Origin: Amaurobius ferox
Taxonomy: Eukaryota; Arthropoda; Arachnida; Araneae; Amaurobiidae
DNA length: 64,000 bases
Assembly: GCA_951213105.1 (NCBI GenBank)
Contig: OX578145.1
Location: 120,571,524 to 120,635,523 of the forward strand
Direction of reading: 5' to 3'
The position numbers were made by a program, and so were the translations under genes. This document shows positions 22,980 to 34,433 of the stretch, one piece after another (positions within the stretch are counted from its first letter, which is position 1; the number at the start of each line of letters is the position of its first letter). A model generated the notes under the pieces. The model searched no databases, was not told where the DNA came from, and saw nothing but the letters and a program-made list of their open reading frames with translations.

Positions 22980-23276
22980 TCTGTGGAGACGATAACTGAC
23001 GAACGAATGGACCGATTCGAACAAAGTTTGGTACAAAAATCACAATCCGTAAACACTGGAAGCCTATTGTTTTTATATGCAATCGAATGGTCAGAATTCC
23101 CCTAAATTTTCGAATGAAATTTTGAAAAAATCGTCAAAATATCAAAACCTCTAATAAAGTTACGCATATAGACATTTCTTACGTAATTTTTCATTAGAAA
23201 ACGATTGACATAAATTTTAGAACGCTAACATGAACCGTTCCCGAGATATTGTACATTTTTCAAAAAATGCATTCAA

Positions 23277-23577
23277 AATTCAAATATAATAAATTATCGT
23301 AGTATTATGATAATTTTAAAAATATTTCCGAGGAATGTATCGCATTTTAGAGATGTTTAAACCAGGCAATTTACATTTCAATGCCGCTATTTGAATGAAG
23401 TTCATTTTGTTCGATGAAATTTTAAGTTTTTAAATATAATAAATTAATGTAGTATTGTGATAATTTTTAAAATATTATCGAGGAATGTATCGCATTTTAG
23501 AGATATTTAAATAAAATTGCATTGAAGTTGGGATGTGCTCAATGCTTTACGCATGATTGATCTTTCTCATTTGAACT
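23277..23577 (-). mobile_element. Family D fragment, copy D7, with tandem duplication of its end
   Basis: The minus-strand end of family D (..ATGATTGATCTTTCT on plus, 23555-23572) is present. The adjacent block ATGTATCGCATTTTAGAGAT with AATATAATAAATTA occurs twice (about 23283-23360 and 23436-23510). Confidence 0.7.
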
Positions 23578-23579
23578 GC

Positions 23580-25255
23580 TGAACTTGATCTAAATGTTTC
23601 AATGTTATTTAAAGGCCATAAAATAAATATAATATAGTGTCACAAAATTTAAAACACCGTCTTTTACAAGCATTCAGAATGCCACTTAGAGGTTAATTTA
23701 TTAGAAGAATAAAGGATTTCAATGTCATTTAAAGGTGTATATATAAAGGTGTCATTTAAAGGCAAATATATTATGAAAATATACCAATAATATTCAAAAC
23801 ACTAAAATAGTATCCTTTTCAATTGTTCTTAATGTCATTCAGAGGTCAATTTATTAGAAAGAAAAGGGAAATTTTTATTTCAAGTGCCAAGTTATTTTGG
23901 GGGCCATTGATCTTGATATCTATGTTTCAAAGGTGATATATGTCGTGTGTTCAACCAGACTTCCGGCAGTCCTTGACACTTCTGCGCATGACAACAGAAC
24001 TCCCAATGAACAATTCATTGGGTTAATAAGGTACAAGAGATTCAAGAAATCGTTCATCCTTTATTACATTCTCTTCTTCAACACTAATTAATTCGTCTTA
24101 TTACTGTTCTAGGAAGTCTAGTTGAGCAGTGATCAAACACATGTTTTAATACATAAATGTACTGTACACAACCACATAATACTGAAAAAATTACAAGTAC
24201 TTTCTATCTGTAAATATTAATTCACTAAGTTGCACACCAAGTTCTTCGAAAGGTGAAGGAGTGATAGAAAAACCACACTTTGCGATAAGATAGAGGCTTT
24301 AAATGTGGTGTAAAAGTAGATTGTTTGAAAAGAAGAATATGTATAATTTCAGTTTTCCGATATTTGTTACTTTAGGGATGTCACTCACCACAATGTTCGA
24401 TTTACCGAATAAACGAGAAACGCGTAGGATAGACTTGAAACATGATACAAGATTTAATCGGTTGACTAAATATTGGAAAAAAAAATCGAATGTTTGAATA
24501 ATGTTCATTTGAGGGAAGAGGATACTTAGAAAAAAACGTTCGAAATTTGAAATGCGAAGAAAAACATATTTCACTATGAGATAGAAACTAAAAATTTGGC
24601 TTGGATCGTTCGTTCAGAAGGTGTATGTCTTTTTATTCAATTCACTACAAGTATTTATTTTAAAACAACCATCGAATTAACTATTACTTATCTACTTTGA
24701 AGAACGGCTCCAATCATAACCACATTCCGTTCTCTTAAAAGCCGTTAAATATATTTATCATCGAAATAATTGTGCATAACTTATTTTTCTCTCTAGCGCA
24801 GAAAATTCGTTGCCGTTTCCGCGCTGTGAACAAAAGTTCTTCCCACACCATGCTATCTGCAGGGCGTGTTTTATTATTACAATGAATTAATAACCTCGCT
24901 TTTCCGTCGTAAGAGTGAATATTTGCAATACACTTTGGGAGACAATGGTTTTCCAATATTTTCATTTGTTTTCTGCCTATCTTTCGAATAATTTTTGGAA
25001 TGTAGAGAATATCTGGAGAATCAGTCTGCACTCGATTTTCTCATACGTTAATATTATATATTGTTTAAGTTTATTTGTATCATAATCAGTAACGGAATAT
25101 AAGGCAATTTAATTTTTTTTATCAGTTTTCGTTTGAAAGGTGTTCTTTTAAAAATTTTTGTAAAAATTTTTTTAAACGTTTCTTTTGTCAAGTTAGAAAC
25201 AGCTTAGAGACGCTGATGGGTGCATACTGCTGTTCTGTGTTAAAATAAACTATTA
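23580..25255. other. Intron with weak direct repeats, no gene recognised
   Basis: 23600-23870 contains three or four diverged copies of a segment with AATGTCATTTAAAGG and TTTATTAGAA. The minus-strand ORF at 24735-25031 (98 residues, starting MQTDSPDILYIPKIIRKIGR) shows no domain I know and has no supporting context. Confidence 0.45.
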
Positions 25256-25261
25256 TATGCT

Positions 25262-25742
25262 GTTACGAACATATTCGCCGGAACAGGTGGGTGTACGTGC
25301 AGGATACAAGAATGAGTCCGGAGGGAGTTTCCGGATAACTAACGTTCATTCACAAGCACAAAGTAAACAAGAACAATATACAGTCAAACAGAACTTAAAT
25401 GCTCCACTAATTTCACAGATTAAGCGATATTATTCACAAAACATTGACAAAAGTAATTTCACAACAGCAGCTGTACTATTCTCAAAACATTGGCAAAAAT
25501 CACAGTTCAATGTAGTTCGTGTCACGTCAACTCAACTCCAATAGAGTGATGATCCCTTTTGCAGTCTCTCTGTAGAAATGTCTTGAATTCTCTATATCTC
25601 ATGGAATACTCGTTATTTTACGGTGTTTCTCGAACCTTCGGGAAGTCGCCAAATTAGCGATAAATCGCCAAATATGGCAACCCTCCCCCTAGTTTCATTT
25701 TCTGATAACCCTAGGCTCACGTCATGCTCACGTCATGGACTG
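25262..25742 (-). repeat. Dispersed repeat R, copy 2 (possible solo LTR)
   Basis: It is the reverse complement of 14205-14660 with substitutions. The plus-strand boundary TGTTACGAACATATTCGCCG would be the minus-strand 3' end CGTAACA. The other boundary is near the doubled CTCACGTCATG at 25716-25737. The 95-residue plus ORF here lies inside the repeat and is not a gene. Confidence 0.6.
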
Positions 25743-25744
25743 CA

Positions 25745-27154
25745 CGGGTGTTGTGTCTGTCTTGTCTTTGAAAGAGATGAAAAAAAAAACGCCAGTGAGG
25801 GAATATTACACGTTCTCAACAATACCTTCTTACCACGTTCATTCTTTTATCGTTGAGTTAATTTTTTATGGTTCTATTCTATTCCTTCTACTTCCGTTCA
25901 CTAGGTGGCACTACTATGATATATTTAAGCATTCGCCAGCTCGTGGTAAGTTCATTTGGTATATAGCATTTAGGTTGCTCGCACTGTAAAAGAAAATCAT
26001 TAACATGTTTTCGAGAAGGTATTTTTGTTTCCAATTTATTTGTGAAGCATTCTTTGTTGTGATCAATTTATGTATCAGTGAAATTAGCTTTGAAAAACTT
26101 ATTTATTCTCTAGATCAGTTCTATGCAACCTATTGTTCTCTTCGTATTATGAACAATAGTCATTTCTGTGCCTTACACCCTAAAAGCATCTATATAATAA
26201 CTGTCGAACGTGTTTTTGTTTTTCTAGACCCTCCAGAAGATCCCATCGTCCTATAAGGCTGACTATGTGCATATTTCTAGAATCGACCACTGAATAGAGT
26301 TTTGAATAGAGCCATTGCTTAGAATTGTTCAGTCGATCCAGAACCTAACGGAGCTAGAATTTCGATTCCCTCTCCCACGGGTGCGAGTGAATATTTTTTA
26401 ATTCTTCCTAGACCCTCCAGAGACCCCCGCCCCCTCCCTAGTCTGGAGAGTGACGTAGAAGTCTGAATATTGGCCCAATTTTAATATCGACTACTAATCA
26501 AAACTCAACAGAGCTGGATTTCACAGGCGCCGACTTAATAAATTCTTGTTTTTTTATCGAATTTTAAATCGAATGATTCGTACATTTTTCAAAATATTAA
26601 AGTCCAATTTAAATTTTATTCAGTCAGATTATCTGGCACATTAAGACGTCTGAAATGGTAAAATGAAGCAAATTATAGTTAAGTAGAGAAAATAATTTTT
26701 TTTTCTCCAGATATTTATTTATTTCATTTATTTTGCTTTTGTAAGCGCAGCATTATTATATACAATATGCAAACACCGTGTTAATTTCCCTCAGTCATCT
26801 TTATAAAAGTGATGAAAAAAAAATGTAAAATTGATTTATTTTTAGGTATTTTTCCCAATGTTAAAAATTTCTACAAATTTCTCTTTAAATTATTTCTGGG
26901 TAAAAATCTTTAGAATTTAGAATATAATAAACAGTCTGAGGGAGAAATTTCTATGCGCAATTTATATACATAGTAAACAGGAAATGAATAATGAAAACCT
27001 TGAAGAATTGATAACGAAACAAAAGTTATGCATAGATTTTTCACACTAAATAAGCACAAAAATAGTAGGGATTCGAAGAACCCGCAATAAAATCATTGGG
27101 GACGCTTAGCGGTTTAAACGCTTAGCGGTAGGCTGTTTAGAGAAATAAAACCTA
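25745..27154. other. Intron with two inverted units of the 150-bp repeat; otherwise nothing recognised
   Basis: 26228-26535 (minus) matches the 16.1-16.6 kb tandem repeat (CTGGAGGGTCTAGAAAAACA versus TAAGGTCTAGAAAGACAAAA). The ORFs at 25623-26256 lack family features. Confidence 0.5.
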
Positions 27155-27994
27155 TTAAGGGGACGGTGGACGTTGAAATGAGCAAAAATCCACTAAAAAA
27201 AGTTTTTAATATATAACATTATTCTAAACATTTAACATTTGCTTACGGGTGGGATAGCGTCAATCCCAAACGAAGAACCTTCCAAAAAGACAGATATTTG
27301 ACATACCCTATCCCCTGCTGCAGCAGGTGCAATGTTTCTGTCGACGATTTTCATGGACGCCAATGCCTGCAAAGGGGGATCGAACTGTTTGGGATAGGGT
27401 ATGTCAAATACCTGTCTTTTTGGGAGGTTCTTGGTTTGGGATGGACGCTGTTCCACCCGTAAGCAAAAGGTTGAATGCATTTTTTTCGAAACGGAATTTT
27501 CAAAGGTTTTATATTTTTAAAATACTCCATGCATTTTAATTTTTGTCTGAGATACATGAAATTTAGCAAGATGACACCTTTCATACTTTTTAATGAAACT
27601 GGGTGTGCATTTTATAATTGGGTTTTATTAAGGTAATTAAAAGTGAATAAAAGAACCTAATTAAATGATGAAAATTTAGTTTTAATGCAGAAAAATATTT
27701 AAAAAAATTAACTTTCTAAGGGATTTAAGAATAAATACCCAAATTTGTTCATAATGTATTTTTGAGTGATCATAATGTATAATGAATCAAACATGTAAAC
27801 AAATGGCACGCGAGGAGCATTTTTAAATTTTCGTTTAAAAAATTAAATTAAAAAAAAATGCAAAATTATAACAAAATTAAAAAACATTTAATGGTATTTT
27901 ATATAGTAATGTTAAGAGGAATATTGATACAAATTTTCATGTTTCTAAGTCAATAAATAAATAAATAAAATTTCAACTTCCACCGTCTCTTTAA
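27155..27994 (+). mobile_element. TTAA-flanked MITE with internal foldback
   Basis: The ends are inverted repeats: TTAAGGGGACGGTGGACGTT at 27155 and ..TTCCACCGTCTCTTTAA at 27994. Including TTAA it is 840 bp. Inside, 27240-27314 and 27391-27466 are inverted arms about 90% identical (TGCTTACGGGTGG to CATACCCTATCCC and its complement) around a loop of about 76 bp. No coding. The TTAA flanks suggest a TTAA-targeting transposase, but I cannot name the superfamily. Confidence 0.8.
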
Positions 27995-28094
27995 AAAAAG
28001 TTACTACTTAACTTTGGTTTAGTTTCTCTGTCTTTGACAGTTTTGAATATTAATATTCTAATAAGAACATAATCGTTTTCTTTCCTCTGCACCA

Positions 28095-28400
28095 GTCGAT
28101 ATTGAGAAACGGCTTCCCGGTACAACAGTTTTCTGAATCTTATCATTTACTTTTGTCTCTAATAAATAGTTTTAGGAAATTTTTTTGGAATGCACAAAAA
28201 CTGTAAACGGTTTTCATTAGTCATTTTTTCCTTGGCGCAAAGCCAAATGACTACTCCCTTATATATTATACAAAACGATCTATAATTCTAATATATGTGT
28301 ATCTTGCTTCATAAGGGAGAACATTTTAAAAGAAAATATATGCTCCGTTTCGGTATTTATAATAGATTTATTTTCACAACACAGAACTTGGCTTCTGTGA
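28095..28400 (+). repeat. Dispersed repeat E, copy 1
   Basis: It shares GCAAAGCCAAATGACTACTC, CCTTATATAT and AACATTTTAAAAG with 29450-29690, and more weakly with 31640-31960. Non-coding. 28400-29030 shows no gene; the 125-residue ORF at 28680-29057 has no domain I recognise. Confidence 0.6.
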
Positions 28401-29220
28401 GAGTTTTACAAAATTCCCCAAAAAAGATGAGTTCGATCCATTTACCAGAATTCATCTTGGATACGGATGCATTTTCCTTAGAGACATTCCTGAATGGCAG
28501 ATTACTGTAGTAAGAAACCTCTTTGATCCGACTGGGGTGTTTGCGCTATCTTTTCATTCTAAAGGAGGCTGTTCTTGCTTCCAATTGGTATATTTTATTA
28601 ATTGATTTAAGTCTTTTCTACAACATTTTACTTAACTTGATTCGGTGTTTGTTCGTTTGTCAGTATGATTTAAATTTTTGTGACTAATCAAGTTCCATCA
28701 ATCATGGTGACAATATTTATTTACTATTTTTCTTGTACCTTATCTGCTACTTTTCTTCGTGGTACGTTTACTGTTAAAAACTTACAGAATAGAAGGGATT
28801 TCATTTTATTTTCATTCTTCAGAAATTTGTTCAATGACATAATTGATTGTTCCACTTTCTCAGGTGAGATCGAGTTTCATGTTCCCCAGTATTCTATGAG
28901 AAGCATACGATTATTTGCCGATAGGAATTTTCGTACGAATGTCGGTTGTTATTGTGCGATTAATAATTTTTGTAACCTATACAACAGCTTCCCCGATAAC
29001 TTTGATATTTTTATTCATAGGAAATTGCTTTTAAGGGGACAGTGGACGTTGAAATAAGCAAAAATCGACTAAAAAGTTTTTAAGATATAACATTATTTTA
29101 CACATTTAACATTTGCTTACGGGTGGGACAGCGTCCATCTCAAACAAAGAACCTCCCAAAAAGACAGGTATTTGACATACCCTATCCCAAACAGTTCGAC
29201 CCCCTTTGCAGGCATTGACG

Positions 29221-29294
29221 TTCATGGAAATCGCTGATAGAAACATTGCACCTGCTGCAGCAGGTGCAATGTTTCTATCAGCGATTTCCATGAA
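29221..29294. repeat. 74-bp perfect palindrome without spacer
   Basis: The left half from 29221 reads TTCATGGAAATCGCTGATAG..CACCTGCTG and the right half is its exact reverse complement ending at 29294. The centre lies between 29257 and 29258, in CTGCTG|CAGCAG. Confidence 0.95.
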
Positions 29295-29354
29295 TGTGTT
29301 TCAATGTTTGTTTTAATTGTTTTCTTCCAATGTTTCTATCAGCGATTTCCATGC

Positions 29355-29394
29355 GTAGTTCATTGCACCTGCTGCAGCAAGTGCAATGAACTAC
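29355..29394. repeat. 40-bp palindrome, one mismatch, same centre motif
   Basis: GTAGTTCATTGCACCTGCTG is followed directly by CAGCAAGTGCAATGAACTAC. Outer arms ATGCGTAGT (29351) and ACTACGCAT (29402-29410) also pair. It lies 60 bp after the first palindrome and shares its central GCACCTGCTGCAGCA. Confidence 0.9.
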
Positions 29395-29449
29395 ACATTG
29401 TACTACGCATGATACTTCGCATTATCTGAATCCTACTGTACACTTTTCT

Positions 29450-29690
29450 CTTTATATCATTTTTTCCCGGGGAATTTGTTGGACTGTACATAAAATACAA
29501 ACATTTTTCGATAGTCATTTTCTTTTTTGACGTAAAGCCAGATGACTACTCCCTTATATATCATGCAAATCGATTTCTAAGATATGTTTCTCTTGGCTTT
29601 TAAGGAATAGCATTTTAAAAGAGAATAAATGTCATGTTTTAGAATTTGTAATAGATGTATTTTCTTATCACAAAACCCGTCCCTTTTGAT
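29450..29690 (+). repeat. Dispersed repeat E, copy 2
   Basis: GTAAAGCCAGATGACTACTC, CCTTATATATCATG and AGCATTTTAAAAGAGAATAA match the 28.1-kb copy in the same order. Confidence 0.6.
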
Positions 29691-29756
29691 AGGTTTATAA
29701 AATTTACAGAAGGTGTATTTGATACATTTTCTAGAATTTACAGTGGATATGTGCAT

Positions 29757-30669
29757 ATTTTGCGCTACAATGCGTGGTAATGTATAGGTAAATTATTGAA
29801 TTCATGTCGAAAATCGGAACTAGAGTAAGTATTTCAATCTAAAGTATAAAATAATTTACAATCTCAAGTAAAGGATCTAAAATAAAATAATTTACAAACT
29901 GAAGTAAAGGATCTAAACTAAATTAATTTACAATTTAAAGTAAAGAATATAAAACAAAATAATTTACAATCTAAAGTAAATGATCTAAAATAAAATAATT
30001 TACAATCTAAAGTATAAAATAATTTACAATTCAAAGTAAAGAATCTAAAATAAAATAATTTACAATCTCAAGTAAAGGATCTAAAATAAAATAATTTACA
30101 ATCTAAAGTAAAGGATCTAAAATAAAATAATTTACAATCTAAAGTAAAGAATCTAAAACAAAATAATTTACAATCTAAAGTAATGAATCTAAAATAAAAT
30201 AATGTACAATCTAAAGTATAAAAAATTTACCATTCAAAGTAAAGAACTTAAACTAAAATAATTTGCAATCTAAAGTATAAAATAATTTACAATCTAAAGT
30301 AAAGAATCTAAAATAAAATAATTTACAAAATCTAAAATAAAAGACTACACATGCTCAAATGTATCAATTAAATGTTTATTTTATGCGTAATTTTGACATT
30401 AAAAAGAATAAGGCCAACCAACCCCTGAACCGTTCTTAAGGTATTTCAGTGTTTTCTCATTTTTGCAACGCGTCTCTTTGAAAATGCGTCCAGTCACCAA
30501 ATGAAAGCAAAAATTGAATCAAAATTGAAAATTCAGTGTCATTTCAAATAATTATCTGTGATATTTTGTGTAATTAAACTCAATTTAATAAAATAGAAAA
30601 GAAAGAAAGAAAAAGAAAATGAATTCGAGTCTCTAGCGAAAATCATGTGCTGTCGGCATCCGATTTTTA
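29757..30669 (+). mobile_element. Family A repeat, copy A5, with its middle replaced by a minisatellite
   Basis: The 5' part (TGCGCTACAATGCGTGGTAA, GTCGAAAATCGGAACTAGAG) and the 3' part from AAAATCTAAAATAAAAGACT to ATCATGTGCTGTCGGCATCC are family A. The stretch between is a 36-bp minisatellite. Confidence 0.75.
29830..30327 (+). repeat. 36-bp minisatellite, about 13 units
   Basis: The unit contains AAAATAAAATAATTTACAAT and CTAAAGTAAAGAAT; some units are shortened (CTAAAGTATAAAATAATTTA). It runs directly into the family A word AAAATCTAAAATAAAAGACT, which it resembles. Confidence 0.92.
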
Positions 30670-31570
30670 TTATCTCATGCGTAGTACTGAAAAAGTGTTG
30701 TTTTCATGAACATTTTTGATTTCGAGATTTTGATGCCAATATGAGTTTTAAGACCTCCTGAACGCGTTTTGACTATTTTTGGAGTGATGTCCATCTGTCT
30801 ACTATGGTCGATTTCCTGTGTACATGATAGCGGCCACAAATATTAATGGATTTTTGCAAAATTTTATATCAGGCTTCGTTATAAAAATATCTAGAACTAC
30901 ATAGATTTTTTTTTTTAAATTCAAGCGAAAACTTCTGAAATTATTCGAAATTTTATATTTTTTTAACATGGCAGCATAGGACAAAATTTGACATAATTAT
31001 GCATGAAAGAGATTATTTATGTTTCAATGACACCGATATGTTATAGTGTCAATCATTGTTGTGAAAAATAGCCGATTTTTGTGTTCGTGACGTCATTAAT
31101 TCCCCCCTCGGGGCCAAGTATCCCGCCCCAAGATGGATACATTGTTAAGTATGGTATCAATCAAAATATTTTTTCAAGCCCTTTAAAGTGAAGGGTAACA
31201 CGATATAATTGCACTTATTTGGACACAAGATACAGATTTTTCAAAAATGTTCTTGTAAAATTTGAATAAAAAAAAAATGCTACTTAAAATGGATTCTGCT
31301 TTGAGAAAGTCGAGTGGAGTCACACTCCAGTTAATATTCAATATCTTGGAAAGAATCTACTATAAGAGAAGATAATTTGGGTAATTGTTCTGTATTTGGA
31401 CGCCATTAGTCGTTTATCTACTATAAGAATTATCTATTTCTCCGACCATAATGCTTGACGAAATTTTGGCGGAATATCGTGAACTAGGCGGGTATTTTAA
31501 ATGTCGCTAAATCGCTTTAAAATGCCGCTAAATTGATAAAAATGTCGCCAAATTCATAAGAATTTATAAG
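30670..31570 (+). mobile_element. Old, diverged A/B-type repeat following A5 head-to-tail
   Basis: 30690-30830 resembles a family start (GAGATTTTGATGCC, GAACGCG, GGAGTGATGTCCATCTGTCT). 31320-31570 is clearly family B 3' half (AATATCTTGGAAAGAATCTA, CTCCGACCATAATGCTTGAC, ATGTCGCCAAATTC). The middle is not alignable by eye. Confidence 0.5.
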
Positions 31571-31639
31571 TTCATCCGACATTCTTTCTGAGGCATACTC
31601 TATCATTAAGAACATAATTCCAATCTTTTCGCTAGACCA

Positions 31640-31960
31640 GCAAATACTTGCAAACAACTTCATAAGGAAACACTTTCAGGATCTTATCGTTTTATCATTT
31701 TTCCCTGTTACTTTATTTTTCAAATTTTGAAACGAAAAAAAAATGAAAGCATTTCAAATTTGAAAGAAATACAATCCTATTTTTAAAAAATCCTACTTTA
31801 CCTTGGCCAGAAGCCAGGTGACTTCTTTGCTTTTATCTTTCCAATCGATCTTTAAAGTTAAGATATTTCTTGAATCATATGTAGCAAGAGAATGCATGTT
31901 TAAAGAGAAAATGTTGCTACCGTTTCAGATCTCAAATGGAAGCTATTGTATTGTGACAAA
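31640..31960 (+). repeat. Dispersed repeat E, copy 3 (diverged)
   Basis: CCAGAAGCCAGGTGACTTC, TCCAATCGATCTTTAAAG and AGAGAAAATGTTGC follow the order of the 28.1 and 29.5 kb copies. Confidence 0.5.
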
Positions 31961-31995
31961 CAAATCCAAGACTGCATTTTGTGATGTAAATAAAA

Positions 31996-32311
31996 TATAT
32001 CTGATGTGGACAGCTCATGACTTTCCCTGCATAATGCGATACCATCACTTTTTTACAGCAAATTAATGATTTGTAAGTTTGATGGTACAATATTTATAAA
32101 CCTATCGAAGCATAATCATTGTATAATCCTTTACAAAAAGCAATTAATTTATGACACTTCAGACCCTCCCCTAATGAAACGTACCTGTGCCGCGCACGAA
32201 GGTGTTTTCGAAGATGTTGAATTTTCATAAATGTTGCCGTTATTCCAGTTAATTAGGCGTCAATTTTGCTAATTTGAAAAAAAAAAAACACCAATTCGGC
32301 GACATTTAAAT
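31996..32311 (-). mobile_element. Family A/B 3' half, joined head-to-tail to B5
   Basis: On plus it opens ATCTGATGTGGACAGCTCAT and GACTTTCCCTGCATAATG, a family end. It runs to GTTGCCG and GCGACATTTAAATAA, then meets the end of B5 at 32312. Confidence 0.6.
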
Positions 32312-33252
32312 AAATCTGATGTGGGCAACACATGACTTTCCTTATATAATGCAATAAATTTACTACTTTTACAGTACAAAAAATAGGTTTTTCTTATAGT
32401 AGATACTTATATTCTTTCCAAGATATTGAATTTTCGACAATTAGTCGTCATTTTCATTGATTTAGCGTCATTTTAATCCATTTGGCGAGATTTTCGTTAA
32501 TTTGACAACATTTCAAAAAATCGCCAAGTTGGCGACATTCCGCCAAATTCGTCGCCAAAATCTCGCCATGCTTTACTGACGGAGAAATAAGTTATTCTTA
32601 TAACAGATAAATGACTATTGGTGTTCAAATACAAGAGTATTACTCGAAGCATATTTTCTCATGAATGGAACGAGCTAGATCCATGAGAATAATATCACCC
32701 AATTTATTGCATGGTATTACATACGAAAAGTGAACATGTTTCTCAATAGGAAATATATATTTTTTATTTTATATGACTTTTTAATAATTTTTTTTTAAAA
32801 TGTGAAATATCTCGATAACGGTTCATGTTAGCGTTCTAAATTTTATGTTAATCGTTTTCTAATGAAAAATTACATAAGAAATGTCTATTTGCGTAACTTT
32901 ATTAGAGGTTTTGATTTTTTGACGATTTTTTCAAAATTTCACTCGAAAATTTAGGTGGGTTCTGAACATTCGATTACGTTTAAAAACAATAGGCTTCCAG
33001 TGTTTACGGATTGTGATTTTTGTACCAAATTTCGTTGGAATCGGTCCATTCGTTCGTCAGTTATCGTCTCCACAGACCCAATGACACACACACACGCACA
33101 CACACACACACACACACACAGAGACATCACTTCAAAAATGTTTGATTCGTGATCAGGGATGCTTGAAACGTGCTCTCCCGTCGAAAACTCGAATTCGAAT
33201 TTTCGACCCCGTCACAATACTTTCCTTATACATTATGTATATAAGGAAAGTA
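32312..33252 (-). mobile_element. Family B repeat, copy B5
   Basis: Full length in minus orientation. On plus it opens AATCTGATGTGGGCAACACA and closes CCTTATACATTATGTATATA AGGAAAGTA. The CA/GT microsatellite is at 33086-33120. Confidence 0.88.
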
Positions 33253-33328
33253 AAAATTTATCAATCCGAAAATGTGTTATATTTCGAGAACAGTTCATAT
33301 TAGCGTTATAAAGTTGGTCTCATTCGTT

Positions 33329-34331
33329 TTTAACACTTTACAACATAGTTGAAAAGTGTTTATGACTTTTTTCATTCTATCTGTCTGTCTCTCTTTCTGT
33401 CTGTCTGTCCGTTCGCACAATAACTGCCGTAAAAATGACTTTATCAATATAAAATTTGAGTATGTTGTTGAGGCCGTCTGTGGGACACGTGGGAATGTAA
33501 ATAAATTATATCACCCAATTAGCTTTGGATTGAACTCGGGTTGAAAAAATGAAGTACATTGAGCCTTGTGGGATCTAATTTTAAGCGAGGTAAAAATCGA
33601 AATTGTTTTGAAAATTTTAGAAGATATTTAACTTATGCCATAAAATATATAAAAATAATTTGAGCAAAATATGTTCGGTAGTTTTTAAGATAAAAATTAA
33701 ATTAATAATGACACCCATATTATATGAAGAGATAACGTGATCCACTTCAAAATAAAATATGGCATCCATGTTTTCCCAGTGTCAAAATTGATTTTTTAAA
33801 GTTATTTTAAATTTATATTTAGTGTTGCATCCGTCCTGAAACCGCTTTATTTTTGCGTATTTTCTGTGCATCTATATTCTGCGCCAACGCAATTACAATA
33901 TTTTTTAGTTTAAATGATCATCAAACTGTGATCATTTCTTCAACGAAGCCTAATTTTAACGCATCCAGAATGTAAACAAATCAAGTTATAAGATGAGTTT
34001 TATAAGAATTGAATTTTTTAAACGCAAAATTATTTAGCTCTGGAGTCTGGAATATAGGTGATAATAATGAAATATTCATTGATTTTACATGGAGAAACAG
34101 ACGATTTTATAGCATTGCCCTTTTCGATGAAATTTTAAGCATGGAATTAACAACTTTTACCTCCATGGTTTAAATTTTTAAGTAAAATACATTAGTGTAG
34201 TACTGTGATAATTTAAAAGATATTACCTCTGAATGTATCGCATTTTAGAGTTGTTATAAATAAAATTGCATTGCATTTGGAAAGTGTTTCATAACCAATG
34301 CTTTATGCATGATAGATCTTTCTTGTTTATT
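33329..34331 (-). mobile_element. Family D repeat, copy D2
   Basis: On plus it opens with the palindrome TTAACACTTTACAACATAGT TGAAAAGTGTT and the (CTGT)n tract. It closes ATGCTTTATGCATGATAGAT CTTTCTTGTTTATT. About 1 kb, non-coding. Confidence 0.82.
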
Positions 34332-34433
34332 CAAAACTCGAGTTCATATCTACTTCTCTGTCACGTAAAAATATTTTGCTAATAAAATTGATAATACAAA
34401 TGTAAGTATAAGTTGGAAAATGAATTTAGTTAC

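Larger units (their letters stand above)
21926..23268 (+). mobile_element. Family B repeat, copy B4, split by a pogo-like insertion and 3' truncated
   Basis: The left arm of the start palindrome (TACTTTTCTTATA) ends at 21938. The right arm (AATGTATAAGGAAAGTATTG) resumes at 22679, with a pogo-like element between. A long TG/GAAAG microsatellite runs 22790-22978. The copy breaks off at about 23268, where a family D fragment follows. Confidence 0.82.
29033..29410 (+). mobile_element. Second copy of the TTAA MITE, rearranged, right end not found
   Basis: It starts TTAAGGGGACAGTGGACGTT and follows the 27155 copy to CATACCCTATCCC. It then runs into the loop region in the opposite order and into two palindromes centred on CCTGCTGCAGCA(A/G)G. 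I do not find the right inverted end. Confidence 0.75.

Noticed and set aside
25257..26256. Series of plus-strand ORFs as a possible gene
   Set aside because: The first lies in dispersed repeat R on the opposite strand and the others have no family features or splice context.
28680..29057. 125-residue ORF as a gene
   Set aside because: It runs into the start of a MITE, has no recognisable domain or signals, and lies in AT-rich intron.
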